A DNA stretch of 64,000 bases from Anaerohalosphaeraceae bacterium. Lineage in GTDB: Bacteria; Planctomycetota; Phycisphaerae; Sedimentisphaerales; UBA12454. Below are positions 42,498-51,009 of this stretch, piece by piece. The stretch is from the NCBI GenBank assembly GCA_021108375.1, contig JAIORA010000034.1:62001-126000 (forward strand), in the 5' to 3' direction. The notes below the pieces were generated by a model. The model had not been told where the DNA came from and searched no databases. It worked only from the letters and a program-made list of their open reading frames with translations. The position numbers were made by a program, and so were the translations under genes. How positions within the stretch are numbered: position 1 is the first letter of the stretch; each line of letters begins with the position of its first letter.

Positions 42498-43343
42498 ATG
42501 CCTAAAATAATAATATTTGGTGACAAGCGAAGGGAATTTGTTGCTGAGGCCATCGAAGATTTTACGAAATTTTCTTCCGGCAAAGCCGAAATTCTCGCAA
42601 ACTGTTTTCGTGGTGATTATCTTATCGATGCTCTTGAGCAGGCAGATTTGGCGGTGGTTTTTGGCGGCGATGGAACGATACTCTCAGCCGCACGGGACCT
42701 TAGCCAAACCGATATACCAATAATCGGAGTCAATGTCGGTAGGCTTGGTTTTCTTGCCGAGTTCAGCCTGGAAAAACTGAAAGAGCTTTTCGACAGGGTA
42801 ACGACCGATGAGTCCCTGGTTGAAAAACGAATGATGATAAGCTGTACGATTAACGGACAGGGTAAGCAGAAATTGTTTTCGACCGCGGTCAACGACGTTG
42901 TTATCAATGCCGGCTCGCCTTATAATATGATAGATTTGAAGATGACGGTTCGCGGCCAGAGCCTTGCCGGCTGCATAAGCGATGGGCTGATTATTTCGAC
43001 CCCGACCGGCTCGACAGCGTATAACCTTTCGGCGGGCGGGCCGATAGTTTCAGCGAATTTGGCGGCAATTGTTATAACGCCGATATGTCCGCATACTTTA
43101 AGTTTCAGACCGATAGTTATAAATGCCGACAGTAAGATAGAGATTCATCCGCAGAGGGTTAACGAGGGAACGACAGCGACGGTGGATGGGCAGGTTGTCA
43201 GCTCTCTTAGTGTGGGCGATGTGATAACGATTGAGAAACATAAGAATTCGCTCAGGGTCATAAACAATCCGCTAAGGACGCAATGGGATACGCTGGCGGG
43301 CAAGCTCAGTTGGGCAACAAAGCCGAAATACAAAAGAAAATAG
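42498..43343 (+). CDS. nadK: NAD kinase
   Basis: This 281-residue protein starts 16 nt after dxs with GAGG upstream. The hallmark GGDGT lies at 56-60. Further typical segments are GVNVGRLGFLAEF, NDVVINAGSP, DGLIISTPTGSTAYNLSAGGPIV, PICPHTLSFRPIV and the beta-rich end TVDGQVVSSL. The enzyme phosphorylates NAD to NADP. The close spacing suggests cotranscription with dxs, whose pathway consumes NADPH at the next step. Confidence 0.95.
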   Translation: MPKIIIFGDKRREFVAEAIEDFTKFSSGKAEILANCFRGDYLIDALEQADLAVVFGGDGTILSAARDLSQTDIPIIGVNVGRLGFLAEFSLEKLKELFDRVTTDESLVEKRMMISCTINGQGKQKLFSTAVNDVVINAGSPYNMIDLKMTVRGQSLAGCISDGLIISTPTGSTAYNLSAGGPIVSANLAAIVITPICPHTLSFRPIVINADSKIEIHPQRVNEGTTATVDGQVVSSLSVGDVITIEKHKNSLRVINNPLRTQWDTLAGKLSWATKPKYKRK

Positions 43344-43360
43344 ATTCGGGTGTGTTCACA

Positions 43361-44842
43361 ATGAAGGCATTTAAAAACAATTTTGCCGCAATGGTTTTGG
43401 CATTGGTTCTGGTTTCGGCCTGCGGTCAAATCTGCATAGCTCTTCAGGATGGTATTGGCGACCCGACTACCCCGGCCAGCGGTCGTGTCAGCGGTCTTCA
43501 CCGGAGTCCGAATCCGATGGCGTATGGCAGTGGCGGCAATCGTATTATCACTGGCAATGTTTCCGGCGGTAAACATTTTAGAGGGTCTGTGCCATATCGC
43601 AGCGAGTCTGCATTTGGAGCACCTCTCGGCTCGGGTCGGCTGAACTCCTTTATGCGGTACTCGGCTCCTGTAACGAAACCCGGACAGCTTTCGCCGCAAA
43701 CATATTATCAGCCTTCCAGTACGGTATCTTCAATTCGTCGCAGCGGAAGTTCCAGCGGACTACTCTTGTATAATAATGTTACGACAAACAGAGCGACAAA
43801 TGTCAGCGTTCGCAAGAGTTCAAACTCTGTGCTGCAATCTATCAGCAGTGAATCCAGTCTGTCGGCTGTTGACGATTACAGCATTGCAAGGCCGCTGTCG
43901 TTTACTCCCTCCGACCTTGAGCGGATGGTTTCCTACAGCGCAGAAAAGGGCAGGCGTGAGTCCGAATTAAGCAAAGCTCTGAGCCAGGCGGTCAGGAATA
44001 ACGTTTCCCAAACGCCTGAGACCGATGAATTACCTTCTGATGAATTTAAAAACCAAAGTTCTTTGCAGCTCATAGACCCTGCCAAGCGAGCCGAGCGTGT
44101 TGTTGCGGACAGTCTTTCCGTGCGGCCAGCCGAAGTCGAAAGACCGGCCAAGTCGTTCGGATACAGCAGCGTTTATGAACAGATGCTTGCCGAGGTTACT
44201 CCTGATGAACAGGTTGCAGAGCCTGAGCCGGAAAAAGCCACCGGTGAAGATGACCCCGCCAGGCAAGAGCAATTGATAAAGGAAACGGGGAATCTGGAAA
44301 GTGAAATTTCCGGGATTTCTTCCGAAACAGCTCAAGCCACAGTTGGCGTGCATAAATCTTTTGCTGCCGATTCTGGTGGTAAGTTTAATTATTATATGCG
44401 TACGGCTGAAGAATTTTTGATGAGTGGAAAATACTATCGTGCTTGTGATGCGTACACGCTGGCAAGTATTTATAGGCCGCGAGACCCGCTGGCGTATGCG
44501 GGGCGTTCGCACGCGCTTTTTGCGTCAGGCGAATATATGAGCAGTGCCTATTTTCTTATCAAAGCGATAGATATTTTTCCCGATTATGTCAAGTTTAAAA
44601 TTGATATTAACGCAATGCTTCCGGACAGGGACAAACTCGAAAGCAGGGTTGCCGATGTTAAGGAATGGATTGAAAAAACCGAATCCGGCGAACTGAGTTT
44701 TTTGCTTGCGTATATTTACCATCAATTCGGGCAGAATGATTTTGCCGTTGCGGCGGCTGATTTTGCCGGCGAAAAGCTGCCGAACAGCTTTGCGGTGAAA
44801 GCACTCTGCGAGGCTATCAAGAGCGAGGCGCCACAGAATTGA
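43361..44842 (+). CDS. Exported protein with long low-complexity region and C-terminal TPR-like repeats
   Basis: This 493-residue protein starts at ATG 43361, 17 nt after nadK. It has a signal peptide with a lipobox-like VSACG (Cys near residue 21). Residues about 30-330 are rich in Ser, Gly, Pro and charged residues without a recognisable fold (for example ASGRVSGLHRSPNP). Residues about 345-480 contain TPR-like helical pairs: AEEFLMSGKYYRACDAYTLA, YAGRSHALFASGEYMSSAY and AYIYHQFGQNDFAVAAADFA. The 3' end overlaps the helicase start by 4 nt. It may be an envelope-associated scaffold. No family was identified. Confidence 0.7.
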   Translation: MKAFKNNFAAMVLALVLVSACGQICIALQDGIGDPTTPASGRVSGLHRSPNPMAYGSGGNRIITGNVSGGKHFRGSVPYRSESAFGAPLGSGRLNSFMRYSAPVTKPGQLSPQTYYQPSSTVSSIRRSGSSSGLLLYNNVTTNRATNVSVRKSSNSVLQSISSESSLSAVDDYSIARPLSFTPSDLERMVSYSAEKGRRESELSKALSQAVRNNVSQTPETDELPSDEFKNQSSLQLIDPAKRAERVVADSLSVRPAEVERPAKSFGYSSVYEQMLAEVTPDEQVAEPEPEKATGEDDPARQEQLIKETGNLESEISGISSETAQATVGVHKSFAADSGGKFNYYMRTAEEFLMSGKYYRACDAYTLASIYRPRDPLAYAGRSHALFASGEYMSSAYFLIKAIDIFPDYVKFKIDINAMLPDRDKLESRVADVKEWIEKTESGELSFLLAYIYHQFGQNDFAVAAADFAGEKLPNSFAVKALCEAIKSEAPQN

Positions 44843-46803
44843 TAGCATTCGACCATCCATCCGGCATCGATATCGAAGAAATTTTAGGGTCTGGCGGGCT
44901 GCTTGCCGCTTCTTATAATGAGTATGAGTACCGCCGGCAGCAAATCCAAATGGCGGTGGCTGTTCAGCGGTGTCTCAAAGAGCCTGGGCATCTCGTTGTC
45001 GAAGCGGGTACGGGAGTGGGGAAAAGTTTTTCGTATCTGATTCCGGCAATAGAAGCGGCCAAGGCAAATGATTGCAGAATTCTCATCAGCACCTACACTA
45101 TCACTTTGCAGGAACAGCTCATCAACAAAGACCTGCCGTTTTTGGCGAAGATTCTGGGCGTGCCATTTGAAGCGTCACTGGCTAAGGGCAGGGGCAATTT
45201 CCTTTGTCTGAGACGGCTCGAGTATTCGATGAGGAAGCAGCAGGGACTTTTCGACAGAGACCTGGCATTGCTGATTCAGACTAACAACTGGTCGAAACAA
45301 ACATCTAACGGTTCGCGGAGTGATTTGGATTTTGTGCTGCCATCGCAGGTGTGGAATTTCGTAAAGAGCGAACACGGAAATTGTCGCAGCAGGAAGTGTC
45401 CTCACTTCAAAAAATGTTTTTATTGGAAGAATCGCCGTAAGCTCGAATCGGCAGATATTATAGTTGCCAATCACGCTCTTTTGTTCAGCGATTTAGTGCT
45501 GCGGAGTCAGGGCGCATCGATTTTGCCGGATTATGAATATGTGATAGTCGATGAGGCACACAATATCGAACACGTCGCCGAAGACCATTTCGGTTTGAAT
45601 ATCAGCAACCACAGAATGAATTATGTTCTCAGCGGTCTTTATAATCCCACGACAAAAAAGGGGCTCCTTGCGGGGCGACAAGACAGTGAAATTATAGAAG
45701 CGGTGAAATCCTGTGCGAAGGCAGCGGCAGATTTTTTTGAAACGGTCGAAAAATGGCAGAGCCAAAAACAAGGCAATGGCAGAACAACGGCTGGGTTTGT
45801 GCAGGATGTTGTTACCGAGAATCTGAAAGGCCTGAGGCGACTGCTTCAAAAGGCAGCTAAGAATATCACCGATGAAGACGAAAAATTTGAATATAACAGA
45901 TTTGCTGATATGCTCGGCGCCATCGAAAAGAATACGAGCGATTTTCTGGCCCAGTCAATTGATGAATGTGTTTATTGGGTGGAGGTTTCCCAGAGCAGGC
46001 GAAAAACAGTTTCGCTGATTAGTGCGCCGATAGACCCGGCCGGCGACATTAAGGAATGTCTTTTCGATAAGTTCGCTTCTGTCGTGCTGACCAGTGCTAC
46101 GTTGTGTTGCGGGAAGGAAAAAAGCGGGTTCGAGTACTACGTGAAAAGGGTCGGCCTGAGTGATTTTGAATCGCTGAAACTCGGCTCGCCTTTCGATTAT
46201 GAAAATCAGGTTACAATTTATATTGAGCCACAACTGCCTGAGCCGAACAGTCCGGCCTTTATCGAGTCAGCGGCGGAGAAGATTAAAAAGTATGTCGCAC
46301 AGACTCACGGCAAGGCTTTTTTACTTTTTACCAGCTATAAAATGTTGCGTGAGACCGCCGAGGTTTTGGATGAGTGGTTCGCCGAGAAAGGCATACAGGT
46401 ACTTATCCAGGGCGATGGAACCGACCGTGGCCAGTTGCTGGAGATGTTCAAAGCTGATATTGACAGCGTACTTTTCGGGACAGACAGTTTTTGGCAGGGG
46501 GTCGATGTGCCGGGGGCGGCGCTGAGTAATGTGATAATTGTTCGCTTGCCCTTCGCTGTGCCGAGCCATCCGTTGATTCAGGGGCGAATCGAAAAAATTC
46601 GTGAAAATGGCGGCAACCCGTTTTTTGATTACCAGTTGCCGATGGCGATAATAAAGTTCAAGCAGGGGTTCGGCAGGTTGATACGGAATAAAACCGATAA
46701 AGGAATCGTCGCGATTTTGGATAGTCGAATCGTGCAGAAGTGCTACGGCAGAGATTTTATCAATGCCATCGAAAAGGCCCGCGTGGAAATAGCCGAAGAT
46801 TGA
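44839..46803 (+). CDS. dinG: DinG/XPD-type ATP-dependent DNA helicase
   Basis: This 654-residue superfamily 2 helicase appears to start at TTG 44839, overlapping the previous stop by 4 nt; the first ATG would remove motif I context. Motif I is VVEAGTGVGKSFSYLIPAIEA, and LISTYTITLQEQL, YVIVDEAHN (DEAH box) and VVLTSATLCCG follow. Four cysteines (FLCLRR, NCRSRKCPHFKKC) are spaced as for a [4Fe-4S] cluster of the XPD/DinG type. The end has FGTDSFWQGVDVPG and KQGFGRLIRNKTDKG (motif VI). The enzyme unwinds DNA in a 5' to 3' direction, in R-loop and damage processing. YoaA-like proteins are an alternative name within the same group. Confidence 0.9.
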   Translation: MIAFDHPSGIDIEEILGSGGLLAASYNEYEYRRQQIQMAVAVQRCLKEPGHLVVEAGTGVGKSFSYLIPAIEAAKANDCRILISTYTITLQEQLINKDLPFLAKILGVPFEASLAKGRGNFLCLRRLEYSMRKQQGLFDRDLALLIQTNNWSKQTSNGSRSDLDFVLPSQVWNFVKSEHGNCRSRKCPHFKKCFYWKNRRKLESADIIVANHALLFSDLVLRSQGASILPDYEYVIVDEAHNIEHVAEDHFGLNISNHRMNYVLSGLYNPTTKKGLLAGRQDSEIIEAVKSCAKAAADFFETVEKWQSQKQGNGRTTAGFVQDVVTENLKGLRRLLQKAAKNITDEDEKFEYNRFADMLGAIEKNTSDFLAQSIDECVYWVEVSQSRRKTVSLISAPIDPAGDIKECLFDKFASVVLTSATLCCGKEKSGFEYYVKRVGLSDFESLKLGSPFDYENQVTIYIEPQLPEPNSPAFIESAAEKIKKYVAQTHGKAFLLFTSYKMLRETAEVLDEWFAEKGIQVLIQGDGTDRGQLLEMFKADIDSVLFGTDSFWQGVDVPGAALSNVIIVRLPFAVPSHPLIQGRIEKIRENGGNPFFDYQLPMAIIKFKQGFGRLIRNKTDKGIVAILDSRIVQKCYGRDFINAIEKARVEIAED

Positions 46804-47390
46804 GACAAAATTTTTTAGCCACGAATTCACACGAATTATTTAAACGCTGATTCCACTGATTACACAGATTAAAAAACAAAATATCAGAAAAAATGGATTC
46901 CCGCTTTCGCGGGAATGACAAGGTCGTGTGCGGGCGTGATAATCAGTATGCAGATACCCGCAGGGCAAGAGCCATTCGGCTTCGCTCAGGGCAGGCTCTG
47001 CGGGCTAACGGCGGTGGCAAGGGGTAATACCAATTCCGATTATTAAGTGCGCCATTGTCATTTCGACCGGAACGAGCGAAGCGAATGGAGTGGAGAAATC
47101 TGTCGTTTTTAGATTCCTCGACTATGCTCGGAATGACGTGTGTACGCATTAAGGGAACCTCTAAAAATTCATTTTGGCGGACAAACGAACCTTTTTGTCG
47201 CTGAACGGTGTCAGGCAAAAGCCACTTGAACTACGGCTCAAGCTGATTTGCCTTCCTTGTCAGCGAACAAAAATTTCCTACTTGCCGCTCAAAAGCAATT
47301 ATTAGAGCTACCCTTTATTATTCGTACTTGGTATAAATCATACGATAGCGTGAACCCCCTCATAGTGATGAAAGGGTTAAACGACAGAGG
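46804..47390. repeat. Repeat-filled intergenic region
   Basis: No gene is visible. In order the region holds a cacgaatt...cactgattacacagatt unit (46817-46870), a gattcccgctttcgcgggaatgac unit (about 46893-46916), a cagatacccgcagggcaagagcc hairpin unit (about 46951-47010) and a gtcatttcgaccgg...aatgacg unit (about 47056-47139). These are followed by the possible MITE-like element at 47153-47313 and an aaccccctcatagtgatgaaagggtt hairpin (about 47353-47379) that may end transcription of the hydrogenase operon. Confidence 0.75.
47153..47313. mobile_element. Possible MITE-like element of about 161 bp
   Basis: The ends form imperfect 23-bp terminal inverted repeats: GGGAACCTCTAAAAATTC on the left and, on the right strand read inward, GGGTAGCTCTAATAATTG (about 18 of 23 positions agree). 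The interior can fold (ggcaaa/tttgcc, cttga/tcaag). It has no coding capacity. A right-end fragment (gcaattattaaagctaccct) also occurs at 37843-37864. No clear target-site duplication was seen. Confidence 0.45.
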
Positions 47391-47765
47391 TTATTTTAAT
47401 TTTTCCTCAATAACTTTCAGGAGTCTATCGTTTTGTATCGGTTTCTGGAATACGCCGCTAAAGCCGAACTGCGTGTAATCTACGCTCGTACTCATTCCGT
47501 CGCTGGCACCGCTGAGCAGGAATACCGGCACGTCATCGCCGAGCAGCTTAAGCTCTTTGACGAAGTTTGCGCCCGCATCGATTGATTCCATCATAAGGTC
47601 AACGAGAACCAGGTCGGGCTTTTGCTGTTTGTAAACTTTCAAACCTTCTTCGGCGGTCTGGGCCTCAATCATAATATAATCGTTGGCTTCGAGAAGAAGT
47701 CTTACAACCTGACGAAAATCCGCATCGTCGTCGATAGCTAAAATAACATATTTTCCATCCTGCAT
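47391..47765 (-). CDS. Single-domain response regulator (CheY-like)
   Basis: This 124-residue protein is just a receiver domain. The start has AAGGAG at good spacing. The acidic pocket is Asp12-14 (IDDDAD), the phosphoacceptor is Asp56 (VLVDLMM), the conserved Ser is 86 (LLSGASD) and the Lys is 108 (QKPI). There is no output domain, so it must signal by protein contact. It lies 15 nt after the hydrogenase maturation protease and is therefore probably the last gene of the hydrogenase operon. A kinase partner is not in the window. The link between the receiver and hydrogenase expression or activity is inference. Confidence 0.9.
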   Translation of the reverse strand: MQDGKYVILAIDDDADFRQVVRLLLEANDYIMIEAQTAEEGLKVYKQQKPDLVLVDLMMESIDAGANFVKELKLLGDDVPVFLLSGASDGMSTSVDYTQFGFSGVFQKPIQNDRLLKVIEEKLK

Positions 47766-47780
47766 TAGTTGACTCCTTTG

Positions 47781-48254
47781 TTATTTGTTTTTTAACTCAA
47801 AATCGTTTTCTGTTATTGCCCTGGTGATAAATTCATCAGCCTTTTCGAGATTGGTTTTTGCTCTGTCGCAGAGCCTTTGTCCAAACTCGTTAAACTCATA
47901 GCCTCGTATTCCGAGGATGTAGCATTTAGTTTTCGCACCGAAAAGTTTTTCGGCCAGTGCTACAAGCTGTTCTGGTTCAGCACTGTGACTGCTGAAGCTC
48001 ATCTCGTTTTTGCCGATGACCGGCTTGAAATAAAACGGGCCATCGCCATCAACTGCGGCATCCGCAAAAATCACTATATCGTTTTCAGCTATGACTGCCG
48101 CATCTTCAACCATCAACTGATAATCAGCGTCAACAGTTACGTTTGGCAGATTCTTTTTTTCTATTCTCTCAGCAAGCTCCGGCCCAAGCCCGTCGTCGAG
48201 CCTGCCGGGATTGCCGTATCCGAGCAGCAGTATTTTGGGTTGGCTCGCTTTCAT
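47781..48254 (-). CDS. [NiFe]-hydrogenase maturation protease
   Basis: This 157-residue protein is of the HyaD/HycI/HoxW family. It begins KILLLGYGNPGRLDDGLG, the nickel-binding region (GNxxRxDDG), and later has IFADAAVDGDGPF and SSHSAEPEQLVALA, the His-containing segment of the family. It cleaves the C-terminal peptide of the large subunit once the NiFe centre is in place. The start overlaps the end of hoxH by 4 nt (ATGA), typical of translational coupling. The cleavage target, after the His of CATH in HoxH, is present. HoxW is the probable orthologue. Confidence 0.9.
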   Translation of the reverse strand: MKASQPKILLLGYGNPGRLDDGLGPELAERIEKKNLPNVTVDADYQLMVEDAAVIAENDIVIFADAAVDGDGPFYFKPVIGKNEMSFSSHSAEPEQLVALAEKLFGAKTKCYILGIRGYEFNEFGQRLCDRAKTNLEKADEFITRAITENDFELKNK

Positions 48255-49693
48255 TGCTTGGATTTTTTATCTATCTCGTTGCCAGCGTGGTCGTAAAGAG
48301 TGATTACCAGCGGCATTTTACCCATAGCGTGTGTCGCACACGAAAGACACGGGTCGTAAGCTCTGATAGCGACCTCTACACGATTGAGCAGGCCTTCTGT
48401 TATTTCCGGAACCCCGCTGATGTATTCTTCGGCGACTTTCGTAACGGCGGTATTCATCGGGACATTATTGTGAGTAGTCGAAACGATAAGGTTTGCCATT
48501 GTTACCTGGTCGTCTTCGTTGACTTTATAATGATGGAACAGTGTGCCTCTCGGAGCCTCAATCAGGCCGACAGCTTCTTCGCGGCGGTCGCCCTTGACTA
48601 CCAAATCAGTACCCTGGAGGTCGGGGTCGTTGAGAAGCTCTTTTATTTTTTCAACTGAATGGAGCAGCTCAATCATTCTTGCCCAGTGATAAGCCATAGA
48701 GATATTATTGGGTTTGCCGTTAGTAACAGCCATAAATTCTTTTCTCGCGGCTTCAGCTTCGGGCGTGTCGATGAAGTCGCAGGTGTTGAGCCTTGCCAAC
48801 GGGCCAACTCGGTACCAGCCTTTATCTGTTCCGAGCGATTTCAGGAACGGGAACTTCATATACGACCACGATTTCACTTCTTCTGCGATATAGTCAGTGT
48901 AATTCTGATAATCGACGTGGTCTAATATCTTGTTCCCTTCAAAGTCGATAACTCTGAGTCCGCCGTGATAGAGGTCCATCGCTCCGTCAGCACGGATTAA
49001 GCTCATATGGCTCGAATCGAACGAGCCGAACGGCGCGAGCATATCGATATTTTCGATTGTGTAATCTTTAGCGATTTTAACAGAGCCGCGCGACCACTCC
49101 ATCATCTGGTCGATGTCTTTGAGGAAGTCGTCTCTTTCTTCGATAGAGATATTCTTGTTAATGCCGCCGGGGATAGCTCCTGTGCCGTGAATCTTTTTGC
49201 CGGCAGTAGCTTTGATAATTTCCTGTCCGAATTTTCTCATCATAACGCCCTGAACAGCCAGTTCGGGGAACTTGGCAGCTATGCCGATAACGTTGCGGAC
49301 AGCGGGGTCAGCGTCGAAGCCGAACAGCAGGTCTGGCGAGCAGAGGTGGAAAAAGTGCAGTGCGTGCGATTGAAGAGTTTGGCCGTAATGCATCAGGCGA
49401 CGGACTTTTTCAGCGGTGGGCGTAAGGTTCTCTCCGCCGACAATAATGTCCATCGCTTTGGCTGCTGCCAGATGATGACTTACCGGACAGATTCCGCAGA
49501 GCCTCTGTACCAGAACCGGAACTTCCCAGAATGGTCGGCCCTGAATGAATCTTTCAAAGCCCCTGAACTCAACGATGTGGAGCCGGGCCTGTTTGACTTT
49601 ATTGTTTTCGTCCAGAAGTATAGAGACCTTGCCGTGTCCCTCGACACGTGTTACAGGTTCAATAACGATTCTTTTGCTTTTATCAGTACTCAC
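48251..49693 (-). CDS. hoxH: Bidirectional [NiFe]-hydrogenase large subunit
   Basis: This protein is about 480 residues; GTG 49693 was chosen because GGAG lies 8 nt upstream, while an upstream TTG would place it within that site. The L1 motif RLCGICPVSHH (near 65) and the L2 motif DPCLSCATH (near the end) give the four cysteines that hold the NiFe centre. The 18-residue tail after CATH is the peptide removed by the protease encoded next. VTRVEGHGKVSILL at the start and the match of the first 70 residues point to group 3 (HoxH/MvhA-like). The surrounding hoxFUY genes make group 3d, the NAD(P)-linked type, most likely. Confidence 0.93.
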   Translation of the reverse strand: MSTDKSKRIVIEPVTRVEGHGKVSILLDENNKVKQARLHIVEFRGFERFIQGRPFWEVPVLVQRLCGICPVSHHLAAAKAMDIIVGGENLTPTAEKVRRLMHYGQTLQSHALHFFHLCSPDLLFGFDADPAVRNVIGIAAKFPELAVQGVMMRKFGQEIIKATAGKKIHGTGAIPGGINKNISIEERDDFLKDIDQMMEWSRGSVKIAKDYTIENIDMLAPFGSFDSSHMSLIRADGAMDLYHGGLRVIDFEGNKILDHVDYQNYTDYIAEEVKSWSYMKFPFLKSLGTDKGWYRVGPLARLNTCDFIDTPEAEAARKEFMAVTNGKPNNISMAYHWARMIELLHSVEKIKELLNDPDLQGTDLVVKGDRREEAVGLIEAPRGTLFHHYKVNEDDQVTMANLIVSTTHNNVPMNTAVTKVAEEYISGVPEITEGLLNRVEVAIRAYDPCLSCATHAMGKMPLVITLYDHAGNEIDKKSKQ

Positions 49694-49715
49694 TATTTTA
49701 AACTCCAAAAATGGC

Positions 49716-50261
49716 TCAATCGTATTTAATTAATTCGTACGGCAGGCTAACAGGTTTGTCAGTCAACAGTGCAACCAGAGCCTCCCAAAGCGTGTCCGCG
49801 CTCGGCGGGCAGCCCGGCAGGTTGTAATCTATTTTCACTACTTCATTGCAGGGATAAACTCTGTCCAGGCAAAGCGGTATTTCTTTGTCGTTGGGGATAA
49901 CCCCGTCCGGATTGTAAACGGTCGGGCCATCAAGGTAGGCTTCGTTCAGGCATTCCTCCAGTGTTATTGTGTTCCGCAGGGCCGGCAGTCCGCCCATAGT
50001 CGCACAATCGCCGACAGAAATCAGGATGTCACAGTGTTTGCGGAAGTCCTGGAGAACGCGAACATTTTCCTCGTTTGCGCATCCGCCTTCAACCAGGCCG
50101 ATAGCACATTGGCCGGTAAATTCTTTGATGTCATCAATTGGGGATTTGTCAAAATCGACTAACTCAACGAGCTTGAGAATTCTGTCATCGATATCGAGCA
50201 GCGACATATGGCAGCCAAAACATCCTGCCAGCGATGTTGTTGCGACTTTAGGTTTAGCCAT
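49716..50261 (-). CDS. hoxY: Bidirectional [NiFe]-hydrogenase small subunit
   Basis: This 181-residue protein is short, as usual for HoxY, with only the proximal cluster domain. Cysteine motifs GCFGCHMSLLD (13-23), GGCANEEN, GDCATMGGLPA and NLPGCPPSAD supply the four ligands of the proximal [4Fe-4S] cluster. There is no twin-arginine signal, so the enzyme stays in the cytoplasm. It lies between hoxU and hoxH with gaps of 27 and about 22 bp. Confidence 0.92.
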   Translation of the reverse strand: MAKPKVATTSLAGCFGCHMSLLDIDDRILKLVELVDFDKSPIDDIKEFTGQCAIGLVEGGCANEENVRVLQDFRKHCDILISVGDCATMGGLPALRNTITLEECLNEAYLDGPTVYNPDGVIPNDKEIPLCLDRVYPCNEVVKIDYNLPGCPPSADTLWEALVALLTDKPVSLPYELIKYD

Positions 50262-50288
50262 CTTATAATTCCTGTAAAATAGGTGTGG

Positions 50289-50996
50289 TTATTTATTCTG
50301 AGCTTCGATTTCCGAGCCGATTGGCTTAGTGTCATATTTTCTCTGGCCGATGGGAACAGCGAATCCGACTCTCTTCTTTATTATAGCTCCGACCGGGCAG
50401 ACATCGACAGCCTTGTCGGTAATATCCAAATTGGTATCTTTGAGTCTTGCGTTGGCGTTAACAGCGATGCTCTTGTTCGGGCCTCTGCCGACAAACTCGA
50501 AAACACCCTTGCCGTCAAGGTCGCGCGAAGCTCTTACGCATCTTGCACAGAGAATGCATCTGTTGCGGTCGATGAAAATGTCCGGATGTGTCGCGTCAAC
50601 GCTGCGGTTAGGGAACATATACGGATACTTCGGTGCGGCTATGCCGAACCTGTAAGCCAGTGCCTGCAATTCGCAGTTGCCGCTCTTTTCGCACGACATA
50701 CAATAATGATTGCCTTCGACAAAGAGCATATCGACAATGTTTTTTCTGTGTGTCAGAAGCTCTTCGGTCTCGTTTTCGACAATCATACCCTCTGCCGCCG
50801 GCTGCGTACACGCTGATTGCGGCCTGCCGTTAACAATTACGGTACAAACGCGACAACTGCCGTAAGGTATCAGCCCGGACATATTGCAAAGTCTCGGTAT
50901 ATAAATACCGGCCTCGTCAGCCGCCTGCAGAATCGTTTGTCCCTTCGCCGCCTTTACTTCAACGCCGTCAATAGTGAAAGTGATTTTATCGCTCAT
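50289..50996 (-). CDS. hoxU: Hydrogenase diaphorase iron-sulphur subunit
   Basis: This 235-residue protein is related to the N-terminal part of NuoG. It opens with a ferredoxin-like [2Fe-2S] domain (YIPRLC, SCRVCTVIV, SACTQPA), then a GNCELQ segment with the His/Cys ligands of the N3-type cluster. A two-cluster ferredoxin-like part follows with RCILCARCVRASRDLDG and a late VCPVGAI. It should pass electrons between the hydrogenase module (HoxYH) and the flavin module (HoxF). The start has GAGG upstream and only 13 bp separate it from hoxF. Confidence 0.92.
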   Translation of the reverse strand: MSDKITFTIDGVEVKAAKGQTILQAADEAGIYIPRLCNMSGLIPYGSCRVCTVIVNGRPQSACTQPAAEGMIVENETEELLTHRKNIVDMLFVEGNHYCMSCEKSGNCELQALAYRFGIAAPKYPYMFPNRSVDATHPDIFIDRNRCILCARCVRASRDLDGKGVFEFVGRGPNKSIAVNANARLKDTNLDITDKAVDVCPVGAIIKKRVGFAVPIGQRKYDTKPIGSEIEAQNK

Positions 50997-51009
50997 TTTT
51001 ATTTTCCTC

